This document shows positions 11,435-21,105 of a DNA stretch of 64,000 nucleotides, one piece after another; the stretch's first letter is position 1; each line of letters opens with the position of its first letter. The stretch spans positions 219,762-283,761 of the forward strand of contig NW_008246105.1 of assembly GCF_000281045.1 (NCBI RefSeq). Direction: 5' to 3'. The notes under the pieces were generated by a model. That model saw nothing but the letters and a program-made list of their open reading frames with translations. It ran no database searches and was not told where the DNA came from. The position numbers were made by a program, and so were the translations under genes. Source of the DNA: Saprolegnia diclina VS20. Taxonomy: Eukaryota > Oomycota > Saprolegniomycetes > Saprolegniales > Saprolegniaceae.

Positions 11435-12584
11435 ATGACGGACGCCCGCGTGCTCTCGATCCAATCCCACGTTGTCCATGGCTACGTGGGCAACCGCAGC
11501 GCCGTCTTCCCGCTGCAGCTCCTCGGCGTCGAGGTCGACGTTCTCAACACGGTACATGCCACGCGATCATGAGACGCTTGACGCTGCGTGCAGGTGCATC
11601 TGAGCAACCACACGGGCTACAAGAAGTTCCGCGGCCAGCGCATGGACGCAGCGCAGCTTGAAGAGGTGGTCTTGGGCCTCGAAGAGAACGACCTGCTCAA
11701 CTACTCGCACCTCTTGACGGGCTACATTGGCAGCCCCGGCCTGGCCCAAGCCATTGTCAACACGCTCACAAAGCTCCGTGCCAAGAACAAGGACACGTAC
11801 GCGGTCAACTTGCAGTGCTGCAGTCGATCTCATGCAGCGTCGTAGACTCTATGTGTGCGACCCGGTCATGGGCGATGAGAACAAGCTCTACGTGCCCCGC
11901 GAGCTCGGTCCGCGTCTTTGGCTTATCAATCTCGCTCACATCTGATACTTTCTTAGTCGACATCTACCGCGACCAGATCATTCCGCTGGCCGACATTGTG
12001 ACGCCCAACCAGGTACGACTTGGCTCGCTCTGTAACGAGATCTTAGCTGGTGGCGTAGTTTGAGTGCGAGCTCTTGACGGGTCTGCCCATGACGTGCGAC
12101 ACGGACGTCATCCAAGCGTGCCGCCACCTCCATGGCATGGGTCCCAAGATCGTCGTCATTAGCAGCTTCCTCACCAGCGACGATGCCGAGACGCTCTTCA
12201 TTTATGCCAGCGAGAAGATCTCAGGCACCGAATTCCAGCAGTTCAAGATGGAAATCCCGCGCCTGCAGGAGTACTACTCGGGCACGGGGGACCTCTTTGC
12301 TGCGCTACTCCTTGGCTGGCTCTCGAGACCCGATGTGGGCTTGAAGTCGGCCGTTGAAAACATCGTGGCGTCCATCCAAGCCGTGCTCAAGCGCACGTCG
12401 GCCGCGCAATCTGCGAACCGTACGACAAGTGCTGTCGTTCTGCGCTCAGCTCGTTTGTTTGTAGGCGAGCTCAAGCTCATTCAGAGCCGCCATGACCTCG
12501 AGTTTCCGACGGTATGTCGACAAGGGCATGGTGCAGCGAGCCACATCTGTATCGTAGGTGACGATCCATGCGACGGCGTTTTAG
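11435..12584 (+). CDS. PDXK: Pyridoxal kinase
   Basis: Phosphorylates pyridoxal, pyridoxine and pyridoxamine with ATP in the vitamin B6 salvage pathway (EC 2.7.1.35). The ATG at 11435 begins [20 protein letters not shown], the conserved ribokinase-like N-terminus. Following exons carry [44 protein letters not shown] and [14 protein letters not shown]. The catalytic anion-hole motif [14 protein letters not shown] ends the core. I place six introns of 45-60 nt by frame and GT/AG signals. The last intron runs from the Thr codon near 12511 to about 12556 and leads to a short final exon ending VTIHATAF at TAG 12582-12584, which restores a family-like C-terminus. It is convergent with CSN2, 76 bp away. 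All key motifs are present. Confidence 0.93.
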
Positions 12585-12660
12585 ACTCGATGCTGCGTCT
12601 GTGTCGTAGTACATTTGTAGCAAGAAGATCCAATACGTGTACTGCTCAGGATGAACCATC

Positions 12661-14379
12661 TCACATCGACTTGACATTCGTGGGGCGGTTCTGGAGCCCC
12701 GTGTTGAGCTGCTGCAGCGCAGAAGTCCACTTGGCGAGGGCCTCGACCGTCTTGACGTTCGTCTCGCGCGACCTACGCATTTGTGTGAGCCATATTGCTC
12801 TCTCCGAAGCCTTCTACCGCTGGTGCTCTAAGCTGAAGAGCACGCCGCGCTGCTGGTCGATCTTGCGGTGCAAGCGACCGTCGTTGATGAGTTCGACCAT
12901 GAGCAACTCCACGTCTTCGACCGGAATATTCATGTCCTACAAGAAAAGTGTGTGCTCAAGACGATCGCAAGCACCCTGTGCTGTCGTACGCTCGCAATCG
13001 ATGCCAAAAGCACCGACTGGTACGGGCCCACGAGCTTCAAGATGACTTGCGAACGAATGTTGCGCAGGAGCGGGTCCAAGTACCTACGTAGGATTCGAAA
13101 TGCAAACAAGAAGGCGGAATGGCGCACCGCTTCATGAGAGGATCGCTGCTGATTTGGTTCTTGGGGTTCTTGAGGATCTTTTCAAACTGCTGAATGTCGT
13201 TGCTGTCGTACGCAGCGCGAAGGAGCAACATCGCGTTGATCTCGTCCACGTCCTTGAAGACCTTGGCCTCGCGCGAGTCGAACGGGTTGATGTCCGAGCT
13301 TGCCAGCATGTTGGCCAGGACGACATACTTGAGGCACTGCTTGGCGCGAGCGTTGCCTGCTTCCTAAGTGCATCGATGACATGAGCCGACTGCAGCCAGA
13401 AATGTAAACGAACCTGGTAGTTGCGGAACGACTCGAAGAACTCGTTGTACGCATCCATCCACAAGCTTTCGCTCATGTACATCTTGCCGCCCTCTTCGCG
13501 GATGACGCTGCAAGACAAGGTCAGCATGCGCCTTCCTGGGCAAGGCCACATTACCCCATGATGCGAGGGTCCGAGATGGCCGCGTCCAAGCCGAGCGTCT
13601 TTGGGTACAACACCTTCATCTTCTTCGTGTCGTTCGTGGCCGTGCAGAGCTAATCCATGTGTGAGCATTTATGGTGCTTGTCCTCGGCGTCGTACCTGAA
13701 TCTCCAAGCAGTAGACATCGAGGAGCGACGTCGCCTTGCTCGTGTCGTCCGAGCCGTCGGGCAGCTTGCACGACGCATGCAGCTCCTCCAAGACGCGATG
13801 TAGCGGCGCGTAGTCGCCAAGTTCGAGGTAGAGCTTCCCGAGCTTGATGTTGGTTTGGAACCAGAGGCGGTCGTTGCTCGCGACGCGGAGCGCGTCGAGC
13901 GTCATCGTGTACATCTTGGAGATGATCGTGGCCGAGAGCGACGAGACGATGTCGAGGATGCTGTTGATCGAGTCCGTGCACTCGTTGCGCGTGACGTTCG
14001 GGAGGAGCTGGAGCATCTCGGCGTAGTGACCGACCATCTCGTCGGGCTTGCCGAGGTGCGCGCAGAGCTTGACGATGTTCTCGAGCGACATGAAGCGGTA
14101 CTTGGTGTTGTCCTTCTCCTTGGACGTCGACTCGCTTTGGAGTGACACGACCTGGAGAAAGAGCTGGAGGGCGCGGGTCGGATCCGAGTTCTTGCAGTCG
14201 TCTGCCTCGTAGAAGGTGTTCTAGGTACCGCCATGAGCCCCGTCGTCGCCTCGCTCCTCATGTACCTCGATCTTGACGGCCGTCTCGTCAACCATCTCTT
14301 CCTCGCCCTCGTCCGGCTGGGAGCCGCCATAGTCGCTCTCGTACTCGTACTCGTACTCGCTTCCTTCGTCGGAGCTCAT
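12661..14379 (-). CDS. CSN2: COP9 signalosome subunit 2
   Basis: A scaffold subunit of the COP9 signalosome, which removes NEDD8 from cullin-RING ubiquitin ligases. The ATG at 14379 opens an acidic N-terminus (MSSDEGSEYEYEYESDYGG). After a ~50-nt intron comes the helical-repeat region, with SINSILDIVSS, NDRLWFQTNIKLGKLYLE and LLDVYCLEIQ. Then come VIREEGGKMYMSE and LKYVVLANMLASSDINPFDS, and a PCI domain with EKILKNPKN and LLRNIRSQVILKLVGPY. The final exon ends near LQNRPTNVKSM with TGA at 12661-12663. At least seven short introns are needed. The order and spacing match CSN2 along its whole length (about 440 residues). It shares a 161-bp divergent promoter with the EngB-type GTPase. Confidence 0.93.
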
Positions 14380-14468
14380 GATTCTCTCTGTCAAGCTAAA
14401 ATCCTGGCCCCTGTCGCCAGCCCATACAAACTTCAAGCAGATTTAAATGTGGCATTTCCCACCATATG

Positions 14469-14482
14469 TGCCGAAAATAAGA
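14469..14482 (+). promoter_or_regulatory. Shared 14-bp promoter motif, copy 1
   Basis: TGCCGAAAATAAGA lies between the divergent CSN2 and EngB-type starts, 58 bp before the EngB ATG. The identical 14-mer recurs at 32246-32259 and 35559-35572, each time in a divergent promoter and on the same strand. Function unknown; the positions suggest a transcription factor site or core promoter element. Confidence 0.5.
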
Positions 14483-14540
14483 AACAATCCATTCCGAATG
14501 GACCAATAGCATCGCGCCTTGCACACTTGAATTTGGCTCG

Positions 14541-15459
14541 ATGGCGAAGCGCGGATCAAACGCAAGCTTCCGCGCCCTGCGGTCGCTCTTCAAGGACGTC
14601 GAGTTGCCTCCGTCGATCAAGCCCCATGAAGAAGCCTTCGTGAAGCGCGTCTTCTCGGCCCTCGAGTCGCAGCGCATGGCCAGCCTCAGCTCGAGCGAGA
14701 AGGCCGACCTGCCCGGTGGCGATGTCCCCGAAATCGCATTTGCCGGACGCTCGAATGTCGGCAAGTCATCGCTCATCAACGCTCTGACGTCGTCCACGAT
14801 CATGAAGGCGTCCAAGACGCCTGGTCGGACGCAGCTGCTGCACTTTGTGTCGGTGGGCGGCAAGCCCGGTGGCCAGCCCGACATTGCACTTGTCGATATG
14901 CCTGGTACCATCATCACCAACATGAGATACTCATTCCTCATGCTCGGATGTAGGATATGGCTTTGCGCAAGCGCCTAAGTCGATGGTGGACGACTGGCAT
15001 CGCCTTGTCGGTCGCTATATTAAGCATCGCACGGGCAGCAACCTCAAGCATGGTACGCTACCTCGTCCTGCCACGATCGCATTTTATTGGTCATCTCTAG
15101 TGTTTCTGCTCATCGACAGTCGTCGCGGCATTACGTCGGTGGATCAGGACTTTATGGACCTCATGGAAGACCTCGACACAGACTTCCAGGTCGTCTTCAC
15201 CAAGGTCGACGCGCTCTCGACAGCTGCTCTTGAGAAGACAATCGCGACGGCCGAGGCCAGCGTTCAAAAGTACATGCGCATGCATCCCATTTTGCACCTA
15301 CTGAGCTCGAAAGAGAATCTCGGTGTGCGTGAGATTCGCAACCAAATCGTCACCATGAGTGGTGTCCTCTCGACGCTCCAAACCAAGGCCCAAAAGCGCC
15401 AGAACAAGGAGCTCGAAGCCGAGGCAGCTCTTCTTGAACAGACACCGCCCACACCGTAG
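14541..15459 (+). CDS. EngB/YsxC-family GTP-binding protein (GTPBP8-like)
   Basis: A TRAFAC GTPase of the EngB family; bacterial members assist large ribosomal subunit assembly and eukaryotic ones act in organelles. The ATG at 14541 begins [20 protein letters not shown], a basic start compatible with a mitochondrial presequence. G1 is GRSNVGKSS, the switch I region has [13 protein letters not shown]3 is DMPG, G4 is TKVD and G5 is SSKENLGV. Two introns (about 14902-14953 and 15050-15100) separate the G3 exon, the [14 protein letters not shown] exon and the [19 protein letters not shown] exon. A charged C-terminal extension of about 30 residues follows. A mitoribosome role is inferred from the family. 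Confidence 0.9.
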
Positions 15460-15566
15460 CGCTCTCAAGAAATCTGTGCATTACCGTCACTACAGGCGCA
15501 TGACGGAAATGAGTTCTTAGGCCCAGCGCTATACTACAAGTAATTGATTAAAATAGAGATGCAAAG

Positions 15567-16789
15567 CTAAACAATGTTGTTTTGGTGCTGGCTGTGGAAC
15601 GCCGCCCAGCGACACTTGGCGTACGCTTCAAAGTCAAAGTCGATCGTCGACTGCGTCGCCTGGATAAAGCCCCACAACGACCAAAACAGGTGCGTCGCCA
15701 GCGCATACGTGTTGGCTTCATTCCGCAGNNNNNNNNNNNNNNNNNNNNNNNNNNNNNNNNNNNNNNNNNNNNNNNNNNNNNNNNNNNNNNNNNNNNNNNN
15801 NNNNNNNNNNNNNNNNNNNNNNNNNNNNNNNNNNNNNNNNNNNNNNNNNNNNNNNNNNNNNNNNNNNNNNNNNNNNNNNNNNNNNNNNNNNNNNNNNNNN
15901 NNNNNNNNNNNNNNNNNNNNNNNNNNNNNNNNNNNNNNNNNNNNNNNNNNNNNNNNNNNNNNNNNNNNNNNNNNNNNNNNNNNNNNNNNNNNNNNNNNNN
16001 NNNNNNNNNNNNNNNNNNNNNNNNNNNNNNNNNNNNNNNNNNNNNNNNNNNNNNNNNNNNNNNNNNNNNNNNNNNNNNNNNNNNNNNNNNNNNNNNNNNN
16101 NNNNNNNNNNNNNNNNNNNNNNNNNNNNNNNNNNNNNNNNNNNNNNNNGGGCGGCAGTCAATGTCGACGTTGACGTCGTGGAAGGCGCGGAGCTTGCGCG
16201 CAATCTTGGTCGAGATGAGCGGGTCGCGGATGTCGGCGGCCGTGCACGTGGCGCCGTCGATCATGGTCTCGACGCGGCCATTGTCAAACTCGCCGAGGAG
16301 CCCGACTCTAAATGACATCACTTTGATGAGCGAGTACAAAGTACAGAAGCCATACCCGAGCTCGTAGCGCGCGAGCTGTTGGAAGACTTGCATCTCTTCG
16401 TTTCGCTCAAAGAAGCTGTCGGTGCCCGCGCCATAGACGCGGAGAAGCACTTTTGAGTTGACTGGTGTTGGCTTCGTGCACGTGAAGATGACGTTGGTCA
16501 TGGCCCCTACGATAAATCATGCATACATAATCCAGCGTGGCGTAGGAGGAGTACCGCTGAGGTGCGTCAGCACGACATCCTTTGGTGCTGCCTGTTCCCA
16601 GCCTGGTACAATGGTGTTCAACGCCTTTGTGATGTTGGCGCGGAGCAGCTCGGGTTGGTCGAGGGCCGCGAGGTCGACTGTTAAGCGCTGGTCTGCTTCT
16701 GCAAGGGCTGCCTGCAAGCTTAGCCAGTTCGAGCCAAGATGACGTGGAGCGCGGAGAGCACGGCGCGCAACGGTGCGGGCAGCCAACAT
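15567..16789 (-). CDS. Choline/ethanolamine kinase, copy 1 (interrupted by an assembly gap)
   Basis: First committed enzyme of the CDP-choline or CDP-ethanolamine branch, phosphorylating the amino alcohol with ATP. Exon 1 may start at ATG 16789 (MLAARTVARRALRAPRHLG), an Arg-rich presequence-like N-terminus; an upstream in-frame ATG is also possible. Exon 2 has AMTNVIFTCTKPTPVNSKVL and exon 3 starts VGLLGEFDNGRVETMIDG. Both introns sit at the same positions as in copies 2 and 4. Most of exon 3, including the catalytic HNDLQYGN and IDFEYSHYNPRGYD blocks expected from copy 2, lies in a run of 420 Ns (15729-16148). Sequence resumes at the shared C-terminus and ends at TAG 15567-15569. Because both gap flanks match copies 2 and 3, the gene is probably intact in the organism. 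Confidence 0.8.
15729..16148. other. Assembly gap inside choline kinase copy 1
   Basis: A run of 420 Ns. The flanking bases match choline kinase copy 2 on both sides, where the corresponding interval (18459-18870) is 412 bp. The gap is therefore best read as a missing stretch of near-identical kinase exon, not unknown intergenic DNA. Confidence 0.85.
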
Positions 16790-17182
16790 GACGGTGTCGT
16801 CTTGGGTTGAAGTCGACAAGTGCGACATAGACCATGCCTTTGGTATCGTGCGACATGGCCCGTCTACAGCGGCTAAAATCACGCAACCATCTCGGCGTTT
16901 TCTCGGATATGTCTCTTTTTCACTATTGGCAGCGCCGCCCAGTGCAACTGACAATTCCTGAAGGCCTTTGAAACCTCCAGCGGCCACCAAGAAGTCTGCG
17001 ACGGGTCAAAGTCGCCACATTGGCTTGGTACTACGTATCTGTTCGTCAATAATCGCTGTGATGCAAAGCGTCGTTATAAATGCCGAGCACCCGTGGCGAA
17101 CGCAGCTCCTCCATGAGCTCTAAGAAGCGTGCAAATAGCCTACGTCTGCAATGCTGTCCATTTCAAATCCCTGCAGAATTTG

Positions 17183-17322
17183 ATTGGCCGAAGCGAGATG
17201 ACACAGTTGGACGGCGCATTGTACGGTGGCGTTCCATTGGCTGAAACATGGGGATATTGTTGCATTTTCGTTCGAGACGTTTCATTTGATTGGCCATCAG
17301 GTGTTGACACAACACTGATTGG
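17183..17322. promoter_or_regulatory. Cluster of four CCAAT (ATTGG) boxes in a divergent promoter
   Basis: ATTGG occurs at 17183-17187, 17236-17240, 17289-17293 and 17318-17322, between choline kinase copy 1 (minus) and cardiolipin synthase (plus). The first three are spaced exactly 53 bp apart. ATTGG is the complement of the CCAAT box bound by NF-Y-type factors; binding here is inferred. Confidence 0.45.
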
Positions 17323-17351
17323 CCAAAATGGGGACCCACTGCATTCCGACA

Positions 17352-18260
17352 ATGGCGACGATGCTCTCGCGCCGCCTGAGCCTCGCCCAGGCGCGCCAGC
17401 TCCTTGCGCCGCGCTTATCAAAGTCAGCAACGTCGACCTCTGGGCCAGCGCTTGCTCGCTTTCTGCACGCCGCGCCGCCGTCAAAAGAGAAGGCGAACAA
17501 CCCGCATCAAGTCCTCACGCTGCCGAACGCGATCACGTTCACTCGGATTCTATCGACGCCGTACCTTGGCTACCTCATTGTCTCGGGCAGCTATCCTGCT
17601 GCCATTGGAGGTACGGAATTGCGTCTTCCTCGCGCATCATTTCACGCAAAACTAGTGCTTGGCGCGGCCGGATTCTCCGACTGGTTGGACGGGTACCTCG
17701 CCCGAAAGCTCGACCAAAAGGTGTACCTGCATGTGCATGGCCTTGGCAGAGATTCATTCACATGGCTAGACGATCGTGGGTACATTTCTCGACCCGCTCG
17801 CCGACAAGGTCATGGTCGGCACGCTCTGCGTGAGCATGGGCTACGCAGGTTTGCTGCCGCTCCCGCTTGTCGTTGTGATCTTTGGCCGGGACCTCCTGCT
17901 CATTGGCGGCACGCTCTACCATCGGTACCACACAAAGACAAACAGCTCGGCATTCTTCCAGACGGACGACCTCACGTCATTCGAAGTGAACCCGAGCAAC
18001 CTCTCCAAGGCCAACACGGCCCTGCAGTTTGCCACGCTCGGCGGCGCGCTCCTCAACGCCGCGTTTCAAATGCCGGGCGACCTGGCCATGAATGTCATGT
18101 TGTACGTCTGCCACGTCATTTCCTTGTCCTTTGTGCGCACGATTCATCCCTCTTATGTGGTTGTAGTGGCTCAGTCGCTCTCTCGACGTTCGCCTCTGGC
18201 AGTATGTACCTGCGCGACTACCTCAACAAATCGGGCATGTTCCAGCATTTGAAAAAGTAA
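17352..18260 (+). CDS. CRLS1: Cardiolipin synthase (CDP-alcohol phosphatidyltransferase), mitochondrial
   Basis: Joins CDP-diacylglycerol and phosphatidylglycerol to make cardiolipin in the mitochondrial inner membrane. The start at 17352 (MATMLSRRLSLAQARQLLAP) gives a typical Arg/Ser-rich mitochondrial presequence; an ATG at 17328 is an alternative. The membrane domain begins LTLPNAITFTRILSTPYLGYL. The family signature DxxDGxxARx8GxxxDxxxD is complete when exons are joined: FSDWLDGYLARKLDQK plus TIVGTFLDPLADKVM across a ~49-nt intron ending near 17769. Further TM segments and YHRYHTKTNS follow, and a final exon ends SGMFQHLKK at TAA 18258-18260. Eukaryotic CRLS1-type, not the bacterial phospholipase-D type. 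Its stop is 36 bp from that of choline kinase copy 2. Confidence 0.93.
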   Translation: MATMLSRRLSLAQARQLLAPRLSKSATSTSGPALARFLHAAPPSKEKANNPHQVLTLPNAITFTRILSTPYLGYLIVSGSYPAAIGGTELRLPRASFHAKLVLGAAGFSDWLDGYLARKLDQKVYLHVHGLGRDSFTWLDDRGYISRPARRQGHGRHALREHGLRRFAAAPACRCDLWPGPPAHWRHALPSVPHKDKQLGILPDGRPHVIRSEPEQPLQGQHGPAVCHARRRAPQRRVSNAGRPGHECHVVRLPRHFLVLCAHDSSLLCGCSGSVALSTFASGSMYLRDYLNKSGMFQHLKK

Positions 18261-18296
18261 CTTAACAATTTAGAGACCTGTTAAAGCGATCCCCTC

Positions 18297-19461
18297 CTAT
18301 TCGACACGCAGCGTTGCTCGGGTCTGGAACGCCGCCCAGCGACACTTGGCGTACGCTTCAAAGTCAAAGTCGATCGTCGACTGCGTCGCCTGGATAAAGC
18401 CCCACAACGACCAAAACAGGTGCGTCGCCAGCGCATACGTGTTGGCTTCATTCCGCAGCGACTCCACGTCCGCCTCGGTCGGCGCGCCGTCCGCTTCCAA
18501 GTACGCGCGGCAGAACGCCCGCTGCTCGTCCACGCTCGGGTACGTCGCAAAGTCGCCGAGGTGCGGCGTCTCGCCGTGGTAGTTGTAGCACCACTCGCTA
18601 AAGTGGTTGCCGAGGTCGTACCCGCGCGGGTTGTAGTGGCTGTACTCGAAATCGATAAAGACCACGTCGTCCGTCTTGCTCGAGAGCATGATGTTGCCGT
18701 ACTGCAGGTCGTTGTGGCAAAACACGATCGGCGACGGCACAGCCGCCAGCATCGTCTCGAGCGTCGCAATATCATGACCGAACGCGTCAAAGTCGACTGC
18801 GATCGTAGCGGAGGCAGCGACCTTGGACTTGGCGTCGCGGAAGAGTTTGTGGATGTTCTTGAGGATGCGTGGGCGGCAGTCAATGTCGACGTTGACGTCG
18901 TGGAAGGCGCGGAGCTTGCGCGCAATCTTGGTCGAGATGAGCGGGTCGCGGATGTCGGCGGCCGTGCACGTGGCGCCGTCGATCATTGTCTCGAAGCGAC
19001 CGTTCCCGAATTCGCCGAGAAGCCCAACGCTATGCATGGTCCAAGTCGTTAATTGCATGCCAAGCGGCTCTAAATGGACGCACCCCATTTCGCGCTCCGA
19101 GAGCTGCTGGAAGACAAGGGTTTCCTCGCCGCGGGAGAAGAAGGCATCCGTGCCAGGGCCATAGACGCGCAGGAGGACCTTCTTGTTTGGCGGTGTTGGC
19201 TTCTCGCACGCAAAGATGACGTTGGTCATAGCACCTACCACGGCCCAATAAGTTTCTTATTGCTAGCCAATGTGATTTGATACCGCTCAAATGTGTGATG
19301 GCAATGTCGTCCAGCGCGACGTTGGCCCAGCCAGGGACCGTGGTGGCGAGGGCACCTGCGACCTGGCGGCGGAGACCTTCATTCTCGCGCTCAAAAGAGG
19401 CAGCTGCCTTCAAGTAGGAGGTGACGTTGAGGGTCGAGGGGGACGCGTCGCTCTTCGCCAT
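18297..19461 (-). CDS. Choline/ethanolamine kinase, copy 2
   Basis: Three exons, start ATG 19461 (MAKSDASPSTLNVTSYLKAA), stop TAG 18297-18299. Exon 1 ends THLSG, exon 2 runs AMTNVIFACEKPTPPNKK to the EREMG junction and exon 3 begins VGLLGEFGNGRFETMIDG. The phosphotransferase motif is IVFCHNDLQYGNIML and the choline-kinase signature is VVFIDFEYSHYNPRGYDLGN, followed by FSEWCYNYHGE. Exon 3 is nearly identical in DNA to copy 3 and to the visible ends of copy 1. Exons 1-2 and the last ~8 residues differ. The N-terminus looks cytosolic. Choline or ethanolamine preference cannot be told from the motifs. A CCAAT box lies near 19580, ~120 bp upstream. Confidence 0.92.
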
Positions 19462-21105
19462 GACTCGGTGACTGCGGCGACTTCTAAAGGAAAAGGCGAT
19501 TGGAACCCAATTCGGGATCCTTCAAGAAAAATGGGAAAGGCGCGTTGAGATTGCACCAGTCAAATCGCGCCATTTCGATGGACCAATCAGCGCTTTCCAC
19601 GTAGGCGAGTGGATACTACAGTGGCATCTAGCCGTCGCAAATGGCAGAGTCGTCCAATTGACAAAAAGAGGTACGCTGATCCACCGGTGTGTTTTCCGCG
19701 CTTTTCACCCACATTTTTCACATGCGTGGTAATTGTCGGCCGTCGCGCGCTCCCGCTTGTTGCCGTCTGTTGACGCCGAAGCGGCTTCGCCGTCGCCAGA
19801 CCCTTGAACTAAGAGACCCAGAGAACACAGCCCAAAGAAGATCTCAAATATGTTCACCGATACTAGAGCATGATATGCCTGGCCGCGACCGTCTCTTACT
19901 GGGACCTGCACTGCTGCTTGTAGACACATTTAGCAACGACGTTTTGCCTAGCCGAACGCTGATTGCCTCCAATGGCGCTGGTCCCACAATCCACACCACG
20001 GAGTCGCGTCCTCCGCTTCCTTGCCGTTGTTCATAGAGCAATTCGGAATCGGGTTCTTTTTTCCCACGACGTGGGATTTAAACACTCGGTTTCTCACACG
20101 TTTCTCACCTGGCTCTGGACCAAATGCCAAAACAGATGGCACAAAACAAGATACCGTGGACAGCCTCAAGATTTGGGGTAGCATGGAGGCGGCCATCGAG
20201 ACGCCGCGCGCGCCATTCATTCCATGCGAGTGTGTTTGCTGCACAGGTGATATAGAGGCAGCAGCAGCGCGGTGCAAGGCCATGCGAGGAGGTGGAGCAT
20301 TGATGCCACCTTGGCATCCGTCGGCGGCAAGACGGTGTTCTCACGACGTGCAGCTGGGTGCCGGGTCTGCGTCGAGTCGACACTTGGGTTGAAGCGCCAT
20401 CGTGGGTCGTGATTGACCGCTGAATATTTTGGCCAACGACACCCAGCGCTCACCGCCAGGGGCCACAACACCAATGGACCACTAGTCACTACTAGAGCGT
20501 GGTGGATAACGTAACGAATTATTGGCTCCAGAGAGCTCTCCAGAGCAGACGTTGCCCGCGGAAACAAGCAATTGGGAACTGTATCAAACGGCCAAAGGTC
20601 AAATTTTGCGTGAATGAACGTGGCATTAATCCCACACCTTGGGGATCGACGTCGTGTCTTGCGGCCGTCGGACGCTCGATCTGAGCCAGACACACGCATT
20701 TGTACACGGAGCACGATCGGCCATGGAATCCTGCCATGGTACGTGCACATACCACCACCCAACGGGTCGAGGTTTCGAGAATGCGCTGACGTCAGTACCG
20801 AAGAGACCTCTCCGCTTCGGAGGTTGAAGGTTGGAGGTTGGCGGTGCGGGTAACGACCGAGGCAACTGGCCAGAGCACGCATGTGCAGTAGCCAAAAGGC
20901 CATTGAACTGGAGTGTCTGGAGCGCTATCGTGCATTAAAGCAGCCCAATGGAGCGCCGACTTCAAGAAATCGTCCTGGACGACGTCGCAGCAGGTGGCCA
21001 CGGCGTCCCACTCTCGGTCGGTCGCTCGACGAATCACAGCCAAGGATGGCCGAACCCAGCATTCTTTTTCTTTGGTCATTTCCGAATTTGCCTGGACCAG
21101 CACAC
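19462..21105. other. Long gene-free spacer between kinase copies 2 and 3
   Basis: About 1.6 kb between two divergently oriented kinases. Overlapping open frames on both strands (largest 20217-20903, minus) have no domain, no shared codon bias and mutually exclusive readings; I treat them as non-coding. A CCAAT box near 19580 belongs to copy 2. Confidence 0.5.

Noticed and set aside
20217-20903. A 228-codon minus-strand frame in the spacer between kinase copies 2 and 3.
   Set aside because: No domain, erratic composition and overlap with several competing frames; looks like chance open sequence.
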